A stretch of DNA of 64,000 nt from Cannabis sativa (GCF_029168945.1 NC_083602.1:69336600-69400599); one strand, 5' to 3'; counted from the stretch's first letter, positions 35,519 through 46,474 are shown. The notes: generated from the sequence alone by a model not told the origin. Numbers and translations: made by a program.

Positions 35519-36632
35519 TTGTGGTGTTGGGGTAGTGTGCAAGTAAAAAAGAAGAGAAAATGCCAAAAGTTGGTTGCCAACAAGAAAAAAAAGAAATCAC
35601 TTCATGAAATTGCTAAGTTTCATTGCAAGGCAGCCGAGACAAAGTACTACGATAAGGTGGACAGTCGGGAATTTTATATGGAGAGAGGATTAGTGGCGGA
35701 TATAGAAGACATTGACGAGTTACCTGAATGGATTAGTGAAGTGGTTCATAAGCGGAATTGGGGACTTTCTGTCAAGCAGAGAGGACAGGCGGTCATGGAA
35801 GTTGTTAAAGAATTCTACGCCAATTTTTTGTCCCAAGAATGGCCTACTGAAGTGGTTGTGCGTGAAGTACTAGTGGAATTCTCCGCTGAAGCAATCAACA
35901 ACTTGTTTGGGTTACAATCAATCGAATGCCATTACTCTTCCCAAAAAGGGCAAGTGAGCGACGAGACATTGAATGATATGATGCCTAAGATTGCCAAGCC
36001 AGAGTCCAAATGGGATCTCGATAATTATGGAAATCTTCACTTTCGGCGCACTGACTTGGAGCACAATTTGAAATGTCTTTACACGTTCGTGCAAACCGCC
36101 CTATGCCCCACCTCACATGATTCTACTGTCAGCGGAGACCGTGCATGCATGGATGCTATACTGCTTTAAGATGTGTTGGGATGTTGATGTAGGGGCTGTC
36201 CTAGCCCAAGAAATTGCTGATTGTGCGCACCGAGGGAAAGGGAAACTATTTCTGCCAGCTACTATCACTGCTCTTTGTCGCGAGGCGAGTGTACCAATGT
36301 GGAATGAAGAAGGAGCATTGAATCCCCGAGGGCCTATCAGTTTTGGTCCACCACGAGCTCCGAAAACAACTCCTGCTTCCGCGTCGACCTCAGCCACAGA
36401 GCCTCCCGTAGATCGCTTTGCTCACTTTGAGCAAGTGCAGCAACAAACGTGTGGCCGATTGCATGCGATGTGGGAGTATGAGCAAAAACGAGACGCAGTT
36501 ATGGAGCGTGAATTCAAGAGGAAAATTCCACGATTTGAGCCTAAGTTCCCGCAATTCCCTCAACACGTTCTCGACCCGTGGGCTGGACCATCAGCTTCGA
36601 ATACGGAGGAGCCCCACGAGGACTCCGAGTAG
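35519..36632 (+). pseudogene. Athila third ORF (putative plant transposon protein), frameshifted
   Basis: Athila-group elements carry an extra ORF between pol and the 3' LTR, sometimes called env-like; its function is not established. Here the first part (to about 36150) has a basic N terminus (KKKRKCQKL, KKKKKSL), then ERGLVADIEDIDELPEWI, FYANFLSQEWP and FSAEAINNLFGL. This matches the domain annotated as a putative plant transposon protein. A frameshift near 36150 moves the rest into a second frame (WDVDVGAVLAQEIADCA, LFLPATITALCREASVP) that ends in an acidic tail at 36632. The start is uncertain; 35519 is simply the first ATG of the frame. No membrane segment is evident. Confidence 0.75.
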
Positions 36633-36639
36633 AGGGAGT

Positions 36640-38159
36640 TTCCTAATACCTAAGCTAATTTTTATTTTTCTGTTATGTGTCGTTTTTAGTTTGTATTGTG
36701 CTAATTGTGTGTTGTCTTTTGTGTTTGGAACTTTTATTTTATGTTGTTTATGTGGTTGTTAGTTTGACATTGAGAGATTCAAGAGTTTTTTCGTGGCCTA
36801 GTGTTCTGCTCGATGATGATACTTTCCGCTCATTCCATTTATGTGCTGCCTAATTTTATATGTTGCAATTGCATGTTGAAATTGTTGGATATCATAAATG
36901 TTTCCCCTTAGTCTCTCCTCAATAGTGCATACTTTTATTTTCCCACCATGCTTTGCATTTTTCATACGATTGCTGCATATATACTTTTAGCATCTAGAAT
37001 TGGTTAGTGCATCTCCTTGAAGCGAAATCCTAGTTAGACTTATCCCTTAGAAATGATTTAGGCCATCTTTGGACGTTTGAGCCTTTCTAACCTTCCCTAT
37101 AAAATAAATTTTTCCCTAGTCACCCAGGTTTGAGCCGTTTAGCCTATTCTTGTTGTGCAACCCAATCATACATATCACACCAATCCTAATAAGCATTTCC
37201 ACACATGTCCTAACTTAATTGCTCACTTGTCAAGAGCCAAGTTTCACATTAAGTTTGGAGTGAGTGTAACTTGTGGCAAGCTAATTCAAGATTATACTTT
37301 TAGCCACATTGGGGACAATGTTGGCTTGTAAGTTTGGTGTGGGGGAATTAGCTCACAAAGTATATTAGTATGCACTTTCAATTAACCTTCTCTTGCTATC
37401 TATTATATAAGTATAATATAGTAATAAATTTCTTTCTAATATATATATAAAAAAAAATCAGCAATGAAAAGAAAAAAAAAGTGTGCTTGCAACTAAGTTT
37501 GGGGTGTTTCCCCCATTTTAGTTCAAAGAAAAAAAAAACAAAGAATAAACATAGCAAGAGAAGTCTATTCCAATACCAAGTACTTGTGAGTATAATGTAT
37601 TAGGGAAGTGAGTCAAGAGAAAAAAAAAATCATAAGGAAGAGGCTCGGTTTTTGACAAGTGAAGTGGTTAGGTGTTGAGCTAGCTTAAATACATCATTTA
37701 CCATACCCTAGCCCAAGCCTAACATTACAAGCCTATTAAGTCCTATTGATCAAGGGGATAAGTTTAGACTACATTAGTGGAGAGGAGTGCATTAATCCAA
37801 CTTATGGAGCTGAAGTGAATGAAAAAAAAAAGTTTAAGGTAGTTGTAGGAAAGTTCAAAGTTTTGGTGGGATATACTTGTATAAATTGTTGAGTAGGTGA
37901 CTTTGGGGAAGTATTAATGTTAAACAATGAGAAAACTTTAAAAGGGCAGCATATAAAGTTACGGCAAACACATTGTCCTATTCCATTTAATTCAATTTTT
38001 TCTGAGAGCATCAATGTTCGCTAGGTCAACTTGAATTTCTATGAAATCTCTCATTTGTCTTGTGTGTTGAGTCTTTGTGTAAAATTTGTTGTTGTGTTTA
38101 TTTTGTTTATTTTGTGTTGTCATTGCTCAGGGACGAGCAAGATTCTAAGTTTGGGGTGT
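36640..38159 (+). mobile_element. Athila 3' untranslated internal region
   Basis: No coding potential. From 36970 it is near-identical to 11669-12869. It carries poly(A) runs, a short TA repeat, and AAGTTTGG-type words at about 37249, 37329, 37494 and 38145; the last is the polypurine tract AAGTTTGGGGTGT (38147-38159) that abuts the 3' LTR. Confidence 0.8.
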
Positions 38160-39688
38160 TGATAAATCTAAGATTTAGAGTTATTTTTATATCTTTAAGC
38201 TTGAATTTTAAGTTGAATTGTGGAGCAATTAATGTCTATATTATGTAATTGTGTTTAGTTTGTTGTGTCTTGGTAATAAATGGAAGTGTGTGTGTGTGTG
38301 TGTGTTAGTAAGTGTTAAATAGACTTATGTTGTTGTTTTTATGTGTATTAAGCAGAAAAAAAAATGAAAGAATAGGTATTTGGAAATGTTTGGGACAAGG
38401 AAGAAAAGGAGCAGAAAAATGCTTATTGCTGACTGGCATTGCTATAGCAATCATCGCGTAGCAATTTGTTAGCCCAGTAAGTGTATTTTGGCAGAACGTC
38501 CAGCTGGCATTAACGAAGAAAGAAAGGAGCTAAGATGGCGAAAGTGTGACCAATGACTCAACTAATAGGTGGAAAATGAAGGACAAGTGGACCATGACCT
38601 GGATTTCCAATTAGGGTAAACTTTAGTACCCTAATTGGGGAGCAAAAGGGAAGGAGGAGAGAATAGAAAGGTGGCTGCACTTTGAGAAAAGGGCTGGTAC
38701 GAAAATTACAGCAGAAAAAGAAATCTAAGTACAGAGAAAGAAAGAAGAAGAAGAGAGTACAAAGAAGAAGACTAAGAAGAAGGAGAAGAAGGCAACCTAC
38801 AAAGAGAGGATTTGAGTTTCAAACTCATTTCTCTTGCTCTCCTCTTCATTTTGTATCATTTTCTACTCTCTAGTTTTCTCTTTAACTCCATGAACATTTC
38901 ATTTTCTGGTTTGATGTTTTTAATTTCAGCTATGAACTAAAATATTTGAGATTTGGGTGGTTATAAACCCTTGTATGGACTAGTACTTTGATTTTGCAGT
39001 GATTAAGTAATCTTGTCTTTGTTCAATTAGTTGTGATGAAATGTTGATTGAATGTTAATTTTTGGCCGGATTTAACATTTAGCAAGCTAGATCTTACTTG
39101 GAAAAGTAAGACCTAGTTGAACCCATCTAATTGATGCATGATTTTTACCTTTTTTTTAGGTATTAATTAGTAGTGAAATAGGCATATTTTGCTACCATGC
39201 ATAACTAAGGATTTGATGCTTTATTGAACTATTTGTGATCTAATCTGATGTATTGTTGAGATTATGAATGGTTAATTGCAAGTTTAGGAAAAAGCTTGCT
39301 GGTTTTTTTTTTTTTTTTTTTGAAATCTGTTAACTCTGCCAGGATTGCTGGGTCATTGTTGTATCAACTGGGACATACAAGTGGAAATTAATCACCCAAG
39401 TCTATTTTCTAAATCTGAAATTATCACCACTTTGATCACTTTTAGCCTCTTATTTTTAGTTTATTTAGTTTAAAATATTATTTCTCAAGTTTAGAATTAA
39501 GGTTAAGAATTTTTCTCTTGAATTAATTTGTTACTTTGTTTTATTTTTATTTGAAATTCTTAGAATTGCTCTTAGTTGATTTTGCATTATTTAGTAAAAA
39601 GTTCATGTGGAGACGAACTTTGATTACTTATCATTGTATTACTTGTTTGTGATTGTGTAATTATAAATCAATATAAATTTTCACAACG
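38160..39688 (+). mobile_element. 3' LTR of the Athila-type array
   Basis: This LTR is 1,529 bp, starting TGATAAATCTAAG. It ends TTTTCACAACG, where the central LTR has TTTTCACAACA, so the terminal A appears changed to G. It is followed by AGCTA (39689-39693), the partner of 11173-11177. It differs from the central LTR by scattered substitutions, a longer GT run near 38288, and short deletions, for example a few bases missing near 39250. Confidence 0.9.
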
Positions 39689-40130
39689 AGCTATTATAAG
39701 GAATCATGCTGGTATTGTGATAGCTGTTGAAACTCAACAAAAGAGTGGGAATTATTCGGTGGAGTTAGCTGAGGTGTTGGCGTTGCGAATGGGCATCCAT
39801 TTGGCCCTAAAAACAGAGGCTGTCCCGTTCATAATCAAGACTAATTGCCTTCGGGTGGCTAGTTTTTTGAAGGGAGACATTCAAGCTAAAACAAGAGTGC
39901 GTTGCTTGATGAGATTCGAGACTCCTCTGCATTTTCTCACTGCATTGCTGTGAATCACACAGGGCATCAAAGCAACTTGGCTGCTCATTCTTTGGCCAAA
40001 TTGGCCCTTTCTTCAAATTGTAATGAGTTGTGGATGGAAAATTATCCTGCGTCTGCCTATATAATGGCAGACTTGCCTAAACTTTTGTAGTTTTCGTTGA
40101 GTTGAATATACATCTTTCAAAAAAAAAACT
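39689..40130 (+). pseudogene. LINE RNase H fragment, right half with poly(A) end
   Basis: This continues from 11177. It reads IIRNHAGIVIAVE, ELAEVLALRMGIHLAL (with the conserved Glu), then IIKTNCLRV where the family usually has T/S-D, so an expected Asp is Asn. A frameshift near 39905 moves the final HCIAVNHTGHQSNLAAHSLAKLAL into a second frame, which ends in a stop near 40090. A LINE-like 3' tail with A(10) follows at about 40118-40128. The piece is about 375 bp from the 3' end of the SRC2-like gene. Confidence 0.8.
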
Positions 40131-40502
40131 TTATAGATTGATTTTTTGGTTCTTTTTCAGATTGGTGCAGATAAATTGCGATATTGATATTGATGCAGAT
40201 ATTATTTAGTCTGATGAATTTTAAAATAATAAGCTCATAGTTTATAAATAAATTGCGATTCGCTGGTTACGGAAAGAATGGTTGAGATGAGACTATTATT
40301 CCCAAATTTTCTAATATTTGTTCCATAATATAATGAAAGATACCAACCAAAAAAAAATGAAGAATCAATTTTTCTATGATAAGTTATTCGATTAAACCTT
40401 TCGATCACTTAAAAAACCTCCCATCATTTACATCGTAATTAGAAAAAAGCACGCTTTTTCTGATGACAAGAAAAATAAAACAAACTAAAAAAAATAAAAA
40501 AT
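40131..40502. other. Intergenic stretch with the presumed 3' UTR of the SRC2-like gene
   Basis: AT-rich. No open frame or repeat was recognised. It must hold the 3' UTR and poly(A) site of the minus-strand gene at 40503-41345, but I cannot place the site with confidence. Confidence 0.4.
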
Positions 40503-41345
40503 CTAAAAATCAAAGCCTCCATCATCGAAGCCACCCATATCGGAAGCATCAGAAATCATATCACCGACTAACAAACCGCCAAGCAAACCGGCCCCCAATC
40601 CAAGCGCCATGTTTCCACCATTCCTTTTCGGCTTCTGAGGCGGGTACCCATAACCCGGTTGTTGAACCGGGTAAGCTGGTGGGTACCCATATCCGGGTGC
40701 AGCCGCCGGTGGATATCCGTACCCAGCTTGAGGAGGAGGAGGCCCGTACCCAGCTTGAGGATGAGGAGGCGCGTACCCAGCTTGAGGAGGGTATGGATAC
40801 GCTCCGGCTGGTGGGTATCCGCCAGGAGCCGGGTACCCGTGACTGGGTCCAGCAGCATGACCAGGTGGGTAAGCCATGACAGGTTCTCCAGCCGCAGCCT
40901 TATAAGCCGGCTGAACTGGAGCTTGAGCCGTAAATTTTTCCCCAAATTTGTAGGCGAAGTTGAGATTACCTTTGGCTTTTCCGTTTGGTAAGCGGACGCT
41001 GTAACTCATGCGCTTCTCGCCACTACCGTCCTTGTAATTATCCAGAAGCTCCTTGATCGGGACCTGGACCTCGCCGATCTCTTTATCGCCGAAGCTACGA
41101 TCGGAGACAATCTTGATTTTGAGGGTTAACATGTTCTGTTGTACGGCGCTCTCGAAGACGGTGAATTTGACGGTGTAATTCCACTTAGGATTGGAACCGG
41201 AGTCTTTGTCGACGGGAGTCTTTTGCTTCTTGGCGTTGTCACCGGAGATCGAAACGACGGCGTAGACGTCCATCTTAGACAGGAGATTGACATCTTTCAA
41301 GTCAGAAGCGGAGATTAGGGTTATTTCTAAAGGTCTACACTCCAT
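40503..41345 (-). CDS. SRC2: SRC2-like C2-domain protein
   Basis: A 280-residue single-exon protein, intact from ATG to stop. Residues 1-~125 form a C2 domain (MECRPLEITLISASDLKDVN, then MDVYAVVSI, then DKEIGEVQVPIKEL), a fold that binds phospholipids, often with calcium. Residues ~145-245 are a Pro/Gly/Tyr-rich region with repeats of the QAGYGPPPP or PGYGYPP type. The C terminus has a hydrophobic glycine-rich stretch (MALGLGAGLLGGLLVGDMI) and an acidic DDGGFDF end. This order is that of soybean SRC2 (regulated by cold) and Arabidopsis SRC2, reported to act in membrane trafficking to vacuoles and to enhance calcium-dependent RbohF activity in cold. Whether this copy does so is inference. The start is the only ATG fitting the C2 N terminus. 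A TATA box and DRE core lie upstream. Confidence 0.93.
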   Translation of the reverse strand: MECRPLEITLISASDLKDVNLLSKMDVYAVVSISGDNAKKQKTPVDKDSGSNPKWNYTVKFTVFESAVQQNMLTLKIKIVSDRSFGDKEIGEVQVPIKELLDNYKDGSGEKRMSYSVRLPNGKAKGNLNFAYKFGEKFTAQAPVQPAYKAAAGEPVMAYPPGHAAGPSHGYPAPGGYPPAGAYPYPPQAGYAPPHPQAGYGPPPPQAGYGYPPAAAPGYGYPPAYPVQQPGYGYPPQKPKRNGGNMALGLGAGLLGGLLVGDMISDASDMGGFDDGGFDF

Positions 41346-41489
41346 TGTTAATGGTGAAAAATCTTCTAATCGTTTTTTTTATCAGAGAAGAAAAAAGAGT
41401 GTTTAGGATGGAAAGAAATTGGATTTGTTTTATTTTTTTTCTGAGAAAATGAAAGTGAATTTGATAGAAGAAAAATCAGAGTGTGGATG

Positions 41490-41498
41490 TATATATAG
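41490..41498 (-). promoter_or_regulatory. TATA box of the SRC2-like gene
   Basis: Read on the minus strand it is CTATATATA, about 145 bp before the start codon. It would place transcription start near 41460 and give a leader of about 115 bases with a TC-rich tract before the ATG. No other TATA-like match is as good between here and the ATG. Confidence 0.65.
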
Positions 41499-41552
41499 GA
41501 GACTTAAAAAGGAAGGAAATATCGGTATGACTCGTATGATGACAGAGTGGAA

Positions 41553-41558
41553 ACCGAC
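41553..41558. promoter_or_regulatory. DRE/CRT core (ACCGAC) upstream of the SRC2-like gene
   Basis: ACCGAC is the core bound by CBF/DREB1 cold-response factors (A/GCCGAC). It lies about 55 bp upstream of the TATA box. Two CGCG words that fit the CAMTA site (ACGCGT at 41637-41642, GCGCGT at 41675-41680) lie further upstream. Short motifs occur by chance, but this DNA is AT-rich and the gene family is cold-regulated. Confidence 0.45.
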
Positions 41559-41817
41559 TTGGAAAGTCATTATTATCATTTATTATTATATTATTTTTAT
41601 TTTTATTCTAGGTTTGCCTAGAATAGTTTTTTAATAACGCGTAATTTCGTTAAGCGGTTAAGCAAAACGGCCATGCGCGTAACCTTAACAAAGCCTAATA
41701 GCCTAATTGCCTAAGAAAAATAAAATTTGTATTTTAAAATTATAAATATTGATATTAAATATTTTGAATTTAAATTTGATGAATAAAATTTTATTAATAT
41801 TATAAATTATTAGGTTA

Positions 41818-42175
41818 TTCTACAATACACTCTTTAAGGATGTACTTATTCACCATCTATTTATTTCGATATCTAGAAAAAAAATTAAGTTAAATTTTTT
41901 TTTTTATATATTCATGTATATTATAGCTATTTAAGATATCCTACAAAATAATGTTCAAATAGTTTACACGTGTATAAAATAAAATAGTCACGTGTGGAAA
42001 ACACAATTTTTGGCGTGTTAAAATTTTTTGAGTTTGTTAAAATTTTACAGGATGTCTTAAATAACTATAATTTACATAACCATAAGAAAAAATTTGACTA
42101 AAAAATTACTTCGGATACTAAAACAGATAGAGATGTATCCATACATTCCTTTTAAAAGTGTGTATTTACATAATA
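41818..42175. mobile_element. MITE-like inverted repeat, copy 1
   Basis: The left arm begins TTCTACAATACACTCTTTAA. The right arm, from about 42050 ('aggatgtcttaaataactat') to about 42175, is its diverged inverse. It is of the same family as the next element. No coding sequence. Ends are approximate because the right terminus has decayed. Confidence 0.55.
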
Positions 42176-42188
42176 TAAGTTTGGAAAA

Positions 42189-42593
42189 TTCTACAATACA
42201 ACCCCTTAAAATGGGTGTATTAATGCACCTTTATCTATTTCGGTATCTAAAAAATTACTTAGTCTAATTTTTTTTTATGGTCGTATACATTATAAATATT
42301 TAAGACATCTAACAAAATTTTGAGAAATTAAAAAAAAATTAACACGTAGAAAATATTATTCAAAGAGTTTGTTGCATGCGTAATTTTTTTATTTTATATG
42401 TGTGTGAATTAGACGGTTTAAACATTAATTTCTATATTGTAAATTATTCTAAATTTCTCAAAATTTTGCAGGATATCTTAAATAATTATAACGTACACAA
42501 CTATAAAAAAATTTAGACAAAAAAATTCTTATAAATACCGAAATAGTTAGGGCTTGCATCAGTACACCTATTTTAATGGAGTGTATTGTAGAA
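42189..42593. mobile_element. MITE-like inverted repeat, copy 2
   Basis: The left end TTCTACAATACAACC and the right end GAGTGTATTGTAGAA are inverse to each other. Internal arms ('tatctatttcggtatctaaa' against 'taccgaaatagtta') also pair. It lies ~15 bp from copy 1 in the same orientation. No target duplication was clear. Confidence 0.62.
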
Positions 42594-42661
42594 GCACCCT
42601 ATAAATTTATATTCAAATCAATATCAATAGTAGAAATTACACAATATATAGAAAAATTATA

Positions 42662-44047
42662 AGAGTTTACTTTTTTATGGCATAAATAAATAATACTAAG
42701 GGGTTATGAATTTTTTTATTTTTTTTTTACATTTATATGGGTTTTTCTTATGCTATATTTTTGTAAAAAAAAGATAGAAATCTCATATTTGTAAATAATA
42801 ATAAGTTTTGTCGGAAAAGTCATCGGCGCCGAAAAAGTCACCGTCGCTAGAAAAAGTCACAGGAAAAGTCACCAGAAATATATGTCTCAAATATAAACAA
42901 AAATAGAATCGGTTCTATAGCATAATGAATAAAAAAATAACACAATAACTCAAACCGATTATAAACTGGTTCTGTAAAACAAAATAACTTAAACTAATTA
43001 TAATTAAAATATAATCGATTATATAACAATGTTATAATGAATAGAAACAAATAACACGAAATAACTCAAATCGGTTATAATTAAAATAGAACCGGTTATA
43101 TAACATAATAAATGAGTATTTTTGAGGTATATATGGTATGGGTGTAATTAATTGGTGGGTTGAAGCATGTTGAATGAATGTTTTTGTTTAACCTATTTTA
43201 TTTAACTGGTTTTTGTGTGTGAGTTTTTATCTTAGTTGCTTTACGGAACTAATTTTTGTATCTTAAATTTTTAACTAGTTAATAAATATAATTGGTTTCT
43301 TTATATTATTTTTGAGTTATTGTGTATTATTATTTGTGTTTATTTATTTTGTTATGGAACTGTTCTTTTCATATTTATGTCTCAATATTTTTTGAAATTG
43401 ATTTCTATTTAAAAAAAAAAATTATAATTGGTTTAATGAGGTATTATGTGTTATGAGGTTTTTTACTGTAGAACTAGTTTTATTTTTAATTTATGTTTCA
43501 GTGTTTCATGAACTGATTTCTCCTTTATTTTTTAATTGTAATCGGTTTGAATTATTGCGTGTTACTTGTTTGTATTCATTATATTATATAACCGGTTCTA
43601 TTTTAGTTATAACCGATTTTGAGTTATTTCGTGTTATTAGTTTTTATTCATTATAACACTATTATAGAACCGATTCTATTTTAATTATAACTTGTTTGAG
43701 TTATTTTATGTTATTTATTATGTTACAGAACCAGTTATATTTTAATTATAACCGATTTGAGTTATTGGTTTTTATTCATAGAATCAGTTATATTTTTAGT
43801 TATATATGAGACATCTACTTCTGATGACTTTTTCGGCGGCAGTAATTTTTTGGTGACTTTTTGGCGACACTAACTTTTCCGGCGACTTTTCCGGCAAAAC
43901 TTATTGTTGTTTACAAATATGAGATTTCTACTTTTTTTTTTTTACAAAAATATGGCATAAAAAAACTCATGTAAATATATAAAAAAAAATAAAAAAAGAA
44001 AGAAACTCATAACCCTATATTATTATTTATTTATACCATAAACAAAT
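42662..44047. mobile_element. 1.39-kb long-inverted-repeat element
   Basis: Left arm 42662-~43115 and right arm ~43560-44047 are inverse over about 450 bp. Matching words include 'tagaaatctcatatttgtaaa' against 'tttacaaatatgagatttcta', and the ATGGCATAAATAAATAATA ends. An 8-bp direct repeat AAATTATA flanks it (42654-42661 and 44048-44055). Inner parts of the arms hold CCGGCGACTTTT-type short repeats and AACCGGTT-type minisatellite units. No transposase; a non-autonomous DNA transposon, either hAT or Mutator type. The AT-rich flanking repeat is weak evidence by itself. Confidence 0.7.
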
Positions 44048-44139
44048 AAATTATACCTTCAATTCTCATATTTATTAAAATTCCCCATATCAATATCAAT
44101 ATATCAATTAATAGTCATCTTAATTTATCTATTTATCTA

Positions 44140-46474
44140 TATATCTATGTATCTTCAACCTATAAATATATATATATAAAGGAGAGATACGAATGTGTGA
44201 CAAGACACTTTACAATCACTCCATATAGTTCTATATATTCTCTCTTTAATTTTCTTATTTTTTTTTTATTTCTATTCAATTTATAACTATTGATTCATTA
44301 ATTAATGAAAAAAAAATCATATCTATATTTATATATTTAAATAGAAGACAAAAAAAAAAAAATTAATTCGTACTGAATATATTTTTCAATATGTCAAATT
44401 CATATTTTTTTTAATTCTACAAAATTTAAAAAAAAAAAAGATTTTTTTTCGTAAACCTACATATATCATTAAATATCCTAATTAAAACTTATATATAAAC
44501 TAGTAAATAATTCGCACTTTGTGGTAGATGTTTAAAAAAATTTAAATTATATATATGAAATAAATTATTTATTTTATTTAATGATAAATAAGTAATAAAA
44601 TTGTATCAAATTTTAATATTATTACTTTTTCATATAAATTTTTTTAAGAAATATGAGAAGATAGATATAAAATAAGGCCAACCCGACCCAACAATTTAGA
44701 ATTTTAGTCTTATATGTGTCATGTTTAAGACAATAATGAAATTTGTACTGACAAAATTAGAGAAAAATTACAGTTTTACAAACAATACTTATGCCACTAA
44801 ATATATCATTAGATTTATGCTACTTACAAATTCAAAACATTAAGTATTTATGTCGCTATTTACTCAAAAACTTTATTGTGATTCTCTCTTACTTATAAAA
44901 TAAGTCATCATTTATTGTGTTATCTCTATATCTAAAATTAATGTTATCATCGTACTTCACTTGATATAATAAATAATTAAAATAATTATTCAACCAAACT
45001 AAATTAAAATTGACCATTATTATTAATTTGTGATAATTACTAATTTTTATTGTAACTATTATTTGAATAATATATTTTTTAAGATAACATTATTAATTTT
45101 TTAATGTAATTTTTATTATGTAATATTTTTTATTTATTATTTTTTTTTTGTTATTTAGTTTTTGTTTTATTTTTTATCTTTTTTTTTATTTATTATTTAG
45201 TTCGCCATAAAGAATTTAAAAATTAAATATCTATGTATTCCTTTTCCTATTATAATTTGGACATTCTTATTCTAATTTATATCAGAGCTAGCTGAGAATA
45301 ATAATATATGTCATCAATCCAAAACCCAGTTATATCTCATCTCTTCTCTCTCTTTTTTCATTCCAATATATATAACAGAATCATATACCCTCTAAATTTT
45401 TTTTGTTGGCCGTTACACCACTTCTCTTCTTCTCCAGATTTTTCTCTCTGCTTATTCTCCCAAGTAATGTTAATATTCATCACTTTAATATCACTCTAAT
45501 ATCATTTTTTTTATTATTTTTTTTTTGAATAAAGATAATTATAAAATTTTAATGTTAATATTCATCGCTTCTTCATTTGTTTCTTTTAAGAAGAATATAT
45601 CTTCATCATGCATCTCTCTAATATTTCGTTGTTATCCTATACTATTATTATCAACTTTCTTTCTATTGTTTCTATTAAATTTCAAAAACAGTAATGACAT
45701 TTATTGATTGTAAATTAAAAAAAAATATAAAAAGAAAGTAGTTGTAACAATTCATTGTGAATAATGAATATTGTCCAAATGTTATATTCAAATTAATGAA
45801 TATTGTCAAAAATAAAACTCTATACTATATTTAATCATATAAAGTTTTTCTTTTTTGATCTAACCGTTTCATGTAAGTATGGATTTTCTGAATTATTATT
45901 ATTTAAATTTAATGTCTGCAATTACTTTATCACACCATCTTTTTTTACTTGTGTAGATTGGATTCTTACAATTGAAACATACATTTTCTGCATTAGCATA
46001 ATGACACATGGTAAGATGTCATACACAAAATACCTAAAACTTAAAAATGTATTTTGTTTAAGAGAAACTAATACATATGAAATTAATGTTCATAATTTAA
46101 TTTTACAAGATCGTGACAGAGAATCTTCAAAGCAGATTCCATATAGAGATTTACTAATCGAAAAAAAGAAAGCAATATGTAAAAAACAAAGAGAGAGATA
46201 TGCTAAACAAAAGCATTTAAGATCAATCCGATTAGTGTAAGTAGTAATCCTAGTCATCTTGATCTTCACACATATATTGTCGAGAATACGGCAACGTCAA
46301 GTCAACAACAAACAAAAAGACTGCGAAATGATTCCACTCACACTACCATAAATGGCACCTAACAATAACTAATAATATTTTTTCTTCAATTATTAATTGT
46401 ATTATTTTTAAATAAAGTAGAAAATACCTAGCATAAAATTTAATATACGTGTCTCGCACGTAACTTTTTACTAG
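44140..46474 (+). mobile_element. Helitron-like element, degenerate
   Basis: The right end has Helitron 3' features: a hairpin ACGTG-TCTCG-CACGT (46447-46461), a short AT tract, and CTAG at 46471-46474, followed by T. The left zone (about 44160-44240, 'ataaaggagagatacgaatg' and onward) looks like the start of known plant Helitrons, but the exact 5' TC is not certain. A short frame at about 45985-46238 has a basic KKQRERYAKQKH end like the N-terminal part of Helitron Rep-helicases; that link is weak. No intact helicase. Confidence 0.5.
44500..44525 (-). mobile_element. Second, minus-strand Helitron 3' terminus
   Basis: On the minus strand this reads ACCACAAAGTGCG, then AATTATTTACTAG, then T. 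The hairpin is a decayed form of CCGCA-AAG-TGCGG. It points right, so its element would lie inside the zone ending at 46474. The 5' end was not found. Confidence 0.4.

Noticed and set aside
35519..36632. True retroviral envelope gene
   Set aside because: No signal peptide or membrane segment is visible; the match is to the plant transposon protein domain typical of Athila third ORFs.
40568..40991. Arg/Pro/Leu-rich ORFs overlapping the SRC2-like gene in other frames
   Set aside because: They are shadows of the Pro/Gly/Tyr repeat of the real gene.
45308..45707. Hydrophobic Phe/Ser/Leu-rich ORFs in the Helitron zone
   Set aside because: They are products of T-rich DNA; there is no domain, and lengths of about 60 residues are expected by chance at this composition.
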